Origin: Mercenaria mercenaria
Taxonomy: Eukaryota > Mollusca > Bivalvia > Venerida > Veneridae
Length of the DNA stretch: 64,000 bases
NCBI RefSeq assembly: GCF_021730395.1
Contig: NC_069362.1
Span: 64,869,501 to 64,933,500, forward strand
Direction of reading: 5' to 3'
Shown: piece by piece, positions 58,038 through 64,000 of the stretch
How positions within the stretch are numbered: position 1 is the first letter of the stretch
Layout of the letters: each line of letters opens with the position of its first letter
Program-made: the position numbers and the translations under genes
The notes under the pieces: generated by a model
Seen by the model: the letters and a program-made list of their open reading frames with translations, nothing else
The model's database searches: none
What the model was told of the DNA's origin: nothing

Positions 58038-59165
58038 TTTTTAGCTCGACTATTCTACTCACCCTGGCGTCGGCGTCGGCGTCGGCGTCACACCTTGGTT
58101 AAGTTTTTGCATGCAAGTCATACAGCCATCAATTAAAGGCATATGCTTTGAAACTTATTTTTTCTTTTTCTAGGTCAATTACCAACCTCTCTGGTCAAGT
58201 CCCATAACTCTGACATGTATTTTGAGCAAATTATGCCCCCTTTTGGACTTAGAAAATTTTGGTTAAAGTTTTACATGCAAGTTACTATCTCCAAACTAAT
58301 GCAGATATTGATTTGAAACTTCACATGTGTCTTCAGGGTTATAAATCTAGTTGATAGCAGCAAGTCCCTTAAACTTGACCTTCATTTTGGCCAATTATGC
58401 CCCCTTTTGGACTTAGAAATTTTGGTTAAAGTTTTGCGTGCAAGTTCATACAGCTATTTCTAAAAAGCATATAGATTTGAACTTATTTTCTTTTTGTAGA
58501 TCAATTACAACCTCACTGGGTCAAGTCCCATAACTCTGACATGTTTTTGAGCAAATTATGTCCCTTTAGACTTAGAAAATTTTTGGTTAAAGTTTTACAT
58601 GCAAGTTATTATCTCCAAAAAACTAATGCAGATATTGAAATTTAAACTTCACATGTGTCTTCGGGGTTATAAATCTAGTTGATAGCAGCAATCCCATAAC
58701 TCTGACCTTCATTTTGGCCAAATTATGTCCCTCTTTGGACTTAGCAAATTCTGGTTAAAGTTTTGCGTGCAAGTACATACAGCTATTACTAAAAGCATAT
58801 AAATTTGAAACTTACTTTTTCTTTTTCTAGATCAATTACCAACCTCACTGGGTCAAGTCCCATAACTCTGGCATGATTTTTGGCAAATTATGACCCCTTT
58901 TGGCCTTGAAAATTCTGGTTAAAGTTTTACATGCAGTTTCATCTCCAAAACTAATGCAGATATGAATTGAAACTTCACATGTGCCTTTGGGTTATAAAAC
59001 TAGTTGATAGCAGCAAGTCCCATAACTGATATGCATTTTGGTCAAATTATTCCCCCTTTTGAACTTAAAACTCTTGATATTTAACCTTTTTGGGTAATAT
59101 TTTCCTGCTTCTGGGACAATATTTCGAATAGTCGAGCTTGGCTGTCTTACGGACAGCTCTTGTTT
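58038..59165 (+). mobile_element. Family B element, complete, second sub-type
   Basis: The 5' end is TTTTTAGCTCGACTATTC, then CACCCTGGCGTCGGCGTCGG. Six units alternate between GGTCAAGTCCCATAACTCTG and AACTTCACATGTGTCTTC types, giving a dimer period of about 340 bp. The 3' end is CGAATAGTCGAGCTTG, hairpin GCTGTCTTACGGACAGC, then TCTTGTTT. It is the intact relative of the fragment at 20536. Confidence 0.87.
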
Positions 59166-59703
59166 TGTTCCTTCCATTGACTCTGCAGCAGCCACGACTT
59201 TTTACTATAATATAGGGATAATGCATTCTTTTTCATGTTATAACATCTGCAGAATGCTGAGGGATTGGCCCTTTAGGGCGAGGGTACCAACAATTCCCAA
59301 GGGATTCTGAAGGTGTTATTTCACGAAAATAACATGTGCTAACACTATTCTAGCATGAAACACATAAAAACCAGGTAAATGCACATACTGTCCCTCAACG
59401 TCATTAAATTTCCATGAGATGCGCGGTAAAGTCTACATTGTTTATTCATGTTGATGTCATTGCCTTTTGAATTATCTGTTTTGGGGCCGTAATATGTTTA
59501 GCTTTGCCACAGAATGCGCTTTTAAAAAGGTGTTATAACAGCACGTGAGCGCGGGAATCTCTCTGTTAATAGAGACTTTATGTACAACTTTAATTTGAGG
59601 TGCGTCCTTGATTTCTATTGTATAATATTCCTTTTAAAGGCTTAGTATGGAACCTTAGGCTTAGGTGTATCCTTCACTTCTAAATATTGATTTAAAAATA
59701 ACA
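59166..59703. other. No gene seen
   Basis: Unique-looking AT-rich sequence containing GGCCCTTTAGGGCGAGGGTACC near 59267; no frame or repeat ends recognised. Confidence 0.4.
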
Positions 59704-60435
59704 AAAACAAGAGCTCGTAGAACATGAAATGCCCCCCTTGATACATGCATGCAGTAATTGCACAAGGAACAGAAATAATTTGGTCATTGTATACAAAAGT
59801 TCTACTGTTCTGGGTAAATGTGACCTTGACCTTTGACCTATTGATCTTAAAATAAATAGAGGTCATCTGCTGGTCATGATCAACCTCTGTATTAAGTTTC
59901 ATGATCCTAGGCCCAAGCATTCTCCAGTTGTTTTTAATAAACCGTTTAACTGTTCTGGGTCACTGTGACCTTGACCTTAGACCTCAACATCAATAGGGGT
60001 CATCTGCTGATCATGATCAACCTCCCAATCAAGTTTCATTGTCCTAGGCCCAAGCATTCTCAAGTTATTGTCCGGAAACCATATAATTGTTCTGGATCGC
60101 TGTGACCTTGACCTTTGACCTACTGATTTCAAAATCAGTAGGGGTCATCTGCTGGTCATGATCAACCTCCCCATCAATTTTCATGATACTAGGCCCATGC
60201 CTTCAGTCATTCAGAAACTATTTAACTGTTCAGGATCACTGTGACCTTGACCTCTGACCTACTGACGTTAAAATCAATAGGGGTCATCTACTGGACATTA
60301 CCAATCTCTCTATCAACTTTCATGATCGTAGGCTAAAGCATTCTTGAGTTATCATCTGGAAACTGTTTAATTGTTCCATGTCACTGTGACCGTGACCTAT
60401 TAATCTCAAAATCATTAGTGGTCATCTGCGGTTTC
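59704..60435 (-). mobile_element. Family F element, 5' truncated
   Basis: The 3' end (minus strand) GGGGGGCATTTCATGTTCTA, CGAGCTC, TTGTTTTTGT lies at 59704. Five units follow with AAGGTCAAGGTCACAGTGAC and GATGACCCCTATTGAT-type phrases. It breaks off at about 60435 without the ATGCCCCCC start. Confidence 0.8.
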
Positions 60436-61440
60436 TAAAAATAGTACATGTCACCTATGATGACACTGCAACATACACACCAGAACATTGTGGCATATAA
60501 ACACTTAAACACTCGAGTCTTAGAAGATTGGAGCATGAATTATAATTTATTTACTGAGAAAGTAGAATCTAGTTGGCATTATGTGCCTACAACGCAGATA
60601 TTGTAAACTACGTACACAACCAGATATAGATGCTGAAACTTTCCGGTACATGTATATGTACCGTGTAGACTGGCTGAAACATTTTCTTACGGTAAAAAAA
60701 ATATAAACAAATAAATTCATCAGTTAGGAATTGTTTCAGAAAAGTTGATGTACTTTTTATTACTACTACTAAGCACTGAAAAAGTCGAGGGTATCGGTCG
60801 GCATACTACGGAAGCAAGAGTAGAATCTCAGTCATGTTACAGTCGTAGGGTGGCATGGAACAGCTATATTTTATCGTAGATTCATGTATAGGCGATTTCG
60901 CTATAAGGTTATATAGCAACTGCTACCAATCCTATTAGAATAGATCACCAAGTCAAACAACCACCTGCAGAAGAAATCGTCTTCACAATTTCTCCACATC
61001 TGACAAACTTGTGGGATCTGTCACTCAGTAGAACAAGTTGGCACTGACAAGAGCTACAAGAACACTGGTATTGGAACACTTGACTGATTTTGCTGGGTTT
61101 GGTTTAAAGTCATATGGTGAGTTTTCCAGCTATTTATGGTGGAAGAACACACCCCAGATGCCCCTCCAGGCATATTTCATCAGGGGTGCACATCTAGGTA
61201 AAACCGCCAACCTTCCATGACCCAGTTGGATGGCTTCCTCATATCTGCTGGACTGAGACAAGTTTTAAGTTTATCATTAAAGCCTACCATTTGGACTTAC
61301 ACTGTCATAATTATAAAACTGAGAAATCTAAATGTGATAAATTTTATTGTACTTAAAATTGACAATACAACAAAACTAACATATGATGTTGTGTTTGTCC
61401 GCTGCTTGTTGATGTATATATAACAAGTTTCCAATCAACT
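60436..61440. other. No supported gene
   Basis: No recognised domain in either strand. 61038-61260 keeps a short open frame with GGAAGAACACACCCCAGATG but I cannot match it to a family. Confidence 0.35.
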
Positions 61441-62228
61441 GGATGCAAACAGTAGAAGAAGTTAAATAAACAATGGTCTGATTAGCTGTAGTATTTCCAA
61501 GTCCAAAATAACCACATCGCCGAAAATAATACTCAGAAATGAACAGCCCGAAAAAATTTGCATATCCATTTCATGTTGTTGATATACACAAAGTTTTACT
61601 TAACCTTTAGCATGCTAGATAAACTGTCGTCTGCTGGGAATGTCGTCTGCTTAAATTGTAAAGTTCATTCAATTTGCTCCAAAATTGGAATAAATATTGT
61701 CAGAGTAGCAAACAGCTTGGAACCTGATCAGACGCCGATTTAATCGGCGTCTGATCTGGTTCCAAGCTGTTTGCAAAGGCTGTTAAATTCGCCTGTAGCA
61801 GGCTAAGGGTTAAGTAAATGTAATCTATAGGAGGAATTGCATACAAAACGTTCAGATGCAGTTGTTATATTTCAAAGTCTATGAAGGGCCATAATTCCAG
61901 AAAAAAATCAGAAATGGAAGTCTGTAAATTATGCACAAATCTACATTATGTTGATGACGTATACCAAACTTTGTTTTAATTGGATAGTAACTACAGGTGT
62001 TGATTACACAATGTCTGATGTAGATGTTATAGTTGGAAGTCCAAAACAAGGGCCATAACTCCAAAACTAGTGACCAGACATGAAAGTCCTGAAAATAAGC
62101 GCATGTCATCTTCATGCTAATGAAGTATACCAAGTCTCATTTCATTTGAAATGGTAGAAGTTGAGTACACAATGTTCTGATGTTGCTGTATTATTTCCAA
62201 GTCCAAAATATACTGCAACTCTAGAAAA
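61441..62228 (+). repeat. Family N tandem array, about 160-bp units, split by a MITE
   Basis: Units carry ATTTCCAAGTCCAAAATA, AGGGCCATAACTCC and GTATACCAAxxxTxxTTTxA. The MITE at 61604-61809 divides one unit. Confidence 0.6.
61604..61809. mobile_element. MITE with TTAA duplications and a 33-bp central palindrome
   Basis: The left end CCTTTAGCATGCTAG and right end TAGCAGGCTAAGGG are inverted; TTAA is duplicated at 61600-61603 and 61810-61813, the piggyBac target. The centre 61708-61773 is a 33-bp-arm palindrome (AACAGCTTGGAACCTGATCA ... CAGATCAGACGCCGATTA on the complement) with a single clear mismatch. It is the best-preserved copy of the family seen at 30705 and 42742. Confidence 0.85.
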
Positions 62229-62760
62229 CAAGAGCACTGCCTGCAGGTGCCAACACATACATTTAAGTGCTTGACAATATGCAAGGAAAGAGTTATGGTT
62301 CTTGGTCTTCTTTCTAATCCTAATTGATGACAAAAATATGTATGAAGTTTCAAAGCTATAGCAAGTATTCAAGAAAAGTGAACTTAAACAAAACAAAAAT
62401 CATACCAAGAAATACTGATTTTCTAAGTTCCATAATTAAGACAAAATGCATATCAGACCTTATAATGGCTTTTGGCCTAAATACTCACCTAACTCGAGTT
62501 TCAAACCTAGTGTTCTGACAGTATTCAAGTAAAGTGGATCCAATAAAAATTTTAACCCAGAAATTAAATTTTAAGAACAAAAAGTGCCATAATTCTGACA
62601 AAATGCAGGTTAGAGTTACAGTTCTTGGTATTATTACTAATCTAATGTGTAAAGTTTCAAAGCTGTAACTCTTATTGCCTTTGAGAAAAAGAGGACCTAA
62701 ACAAAAATTTTAACATGAAAAATATTGGTTGTTCAACCTACCAAATTTGATAAAAACCAC
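62229..62760 (-). mobile_element. Family O element, 3' end and units
   Basis: On the minus strand it ends GGCACCTGCAGGCAGTGC, a hairpin, followed by TCTTGTTTT at 62229. Units of about 175 bp (plus-strand phrases AGAGTTATGGTTCTTGGT, GAAGTTTCAAAGCTATAG) repeat to about 62760. The 5' end is not recognisable. Confidence 0.7.
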
Positions 62761-63019
62761 TTTTTACAATGCCTTCTTAAGGTTTGACTTATTATAAAGC
62801 ATACCAAACAAAAAATATCGATAAAACAGATGGATGTTTCCCTAAGTATGATTATTGCATATTAATAGCATGAAAGCTGAATTCACCGACAGGGCTTAAT
62901 GTATAGAAAAGAAAGAGATCCACTACACTTAATATATATATGAAAGCATCCAATCACCAATGAGCAATATGTGCAAGTATGATGTGACAGAGGGTAACAA
63001 ATTTTGAAGGATTCTCATT

Positions 63020-63460
63020 TTTTTTAAAGAGATTACTTAAAGCATGCATGGCGTTTAGCATCACAACAAGCCCCGCCCCCTGGTGGCCAAGTTTTTTAAC
63101 CGAAATAGAATGGCTTAAGCAATTTTGGAAGAGGGTCATCTAGAGATCATTTCTACAAAATGTTTTTGAAATCCAGCTAAAAGTTTCTGAGAAGAAGATT
63201 TTTAAAGATTTTCTTTTTGGTTGCCATGGCAACCACAGTTCTGAATGGATTTTAATTCTTTGGGGAATTTTGAAAGGGGGCCACCCAAGGATCTGAATGG
63301 ATTTTAATTCTTTGGGGAATTTTGAAAGGGGGCCACCCATGGATCATTCCATTTAAGTTTGGTGTAAATCTGCCCAGTAGTTTTCAAGTAGATTTTTTTT
63401 TTAAATTGTTGACAGACGCAAGACGGACATCAAGCTGTCACAAAAGCTCACCTTGAAACT
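63020..63460 (-). mobile_element. Family A-like element, partial, with a 52-bp duplication
   Basis: Read on the minus strand it starts with AAGGTGAGCTTTTGTGACAG and GTCCGTCTTGCGTCTGTC, then TTACACCAAACTTAAATGGA. The segment CTGAATGGATTTTAATTCTT ... GGCCACCCA is present twice in tandem (63241-63292 and 63293-63344) with almost no difference. It ends within GGCGGGGCTTGTTGTG with no hairpin. Confidence 0.7.
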
Positions 63461-64000
63461 GATCATTTCTTTGCATACTATGTATATTTTTCAGTTTGAC
63501 ATTTTAGAAGCAAAAATATTGTTCCAATGCTTTCTCCTATGAACAGAGGTGATCTTGAAAAGTGCCAAGAAAACACAACAAACTGATTAAAAATTTAATT
63601 TGCTGTCTTCTATAGAAACTGAAAATGATCTTGAATGGTGCCTTACAAGTTACAAAATAAGGTAAAATAATGCATATTGTCATGTCAGCATAATAACTCA
63701 ATAAGTGCATATATAATAAATATGTACATTTAGATTTACATAACACGTCTTAGCAGTGTAGCTTCCAAAGAAATTTCTTAGAACTCCAGCAAGTAGTTGT
63801 TGAGAAAAAGCCTCTTCTGAAGTTGTGTTGAATACCAGTCAGGGGTGCAGAGGAATACTCTGGACAAGGAGAGTTCTATAGTTTACTAATGTTGAATAAT
63901 AGAAAGGCAATAACTCAGTGAAAACTCATCCGACTGGAACATAAAGAAAAAGTGCACCTCCTCTTGGGAAAGAAGTTTCCTACAAAATTTCGCTCAGTTC
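63461..64000. other. No gene seen to the window edge
   Basis: AT-rich. The last 160 bp include GGCAATAACTCAGTGAAAAC, the kind of phrase common in these tandem units, so another element may begin at the right edge. Confidence 0.35.

Overview
The window looks like nuclear DNA of a bivalve mollusc. It is AT-rich and gene-poor, its genes have introns with GT/AG borders, and it is packed with non-autonomous repeats built from the phrase AAGGTCAAGGTCAC / GTGACCTTGACCT. It carries tRNA-derived SINEs and a BEL/Pao retroelement fossil, plus one long Mab-21/cGAS-like gene of a type strongly expanded in bivalves. I cannot fix the species from sequence alone. Only three host genes are supported. Two exons of a PLP-dependent serine/threonine dehydratase-like gene lie at 1745-2621 (minus; the rest is off the left edge). 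A single coding exon of TMEM186, a mitochondrial complex I assembly factor, lies at 15857-16588 (plus). A Mab-21 domain / cGAS-like nucleotidyltransferase-fold protein of 704 residues lies at 39882-41996 (minus). They share no operon-like or pathway relation.  Layout: 1-1571 tandem-repeat element; 1745-2621 dehydratase exons; 3341-5655 a nest of elements with a palindromic telomere-like core, a SINE and a second inserted element; 6252-12180 a cluster of TIR elements (two with perfect 8-bp target duplications, one with a 7-bp duplication); 12640-15139 two tandem-array elements joined by an interstitial TTAGGG block; 15857-16588 TMEM186; 17391-22482 further nested elements; 22483-23490 a rearranged LINE; 23501-24582 three 360-bp satellite units each holding a hairpin; 24800-29559 more tandem-array elements, one clearly nested in another; 30045-30899 minisatellite, SINE and TTAA-type MITE side by side; 31144-32906 and 44505-46281 two almost identical copies of one DNA element in opposite orientation, bracketing the BEL/Pao fossil (33406-39800) and the Mab-21 gene; 46617-64000 mostly nested tandem-array elements with two foldback palindromes.  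The main finding is a shared architecture. At least seven repeat families that look unrelated inside share the same ends: a T-rich 5' side followed by a hairpin, internal units of about 50-360 bp in tandem, a copy of the 5' terminal sequence in inverted orientation, then a short 3' hairpin followed by TCTTGTTT (or TCTAGTTT). Where one element sits inside another repeat, the empty site can be read and fits insertion between two T residues with no target duplication. That matches Helentron-associated non-autonomous elements (HINE; the bivalve 'pearl' type) from established knowledge. Assigning all families here to one mechanism is my inference. Many of the arrays are also unusually dense in AGGTCA hexamers in DR0/DR1/DR2 spacing, the recognition half-site of nuclear receptors.
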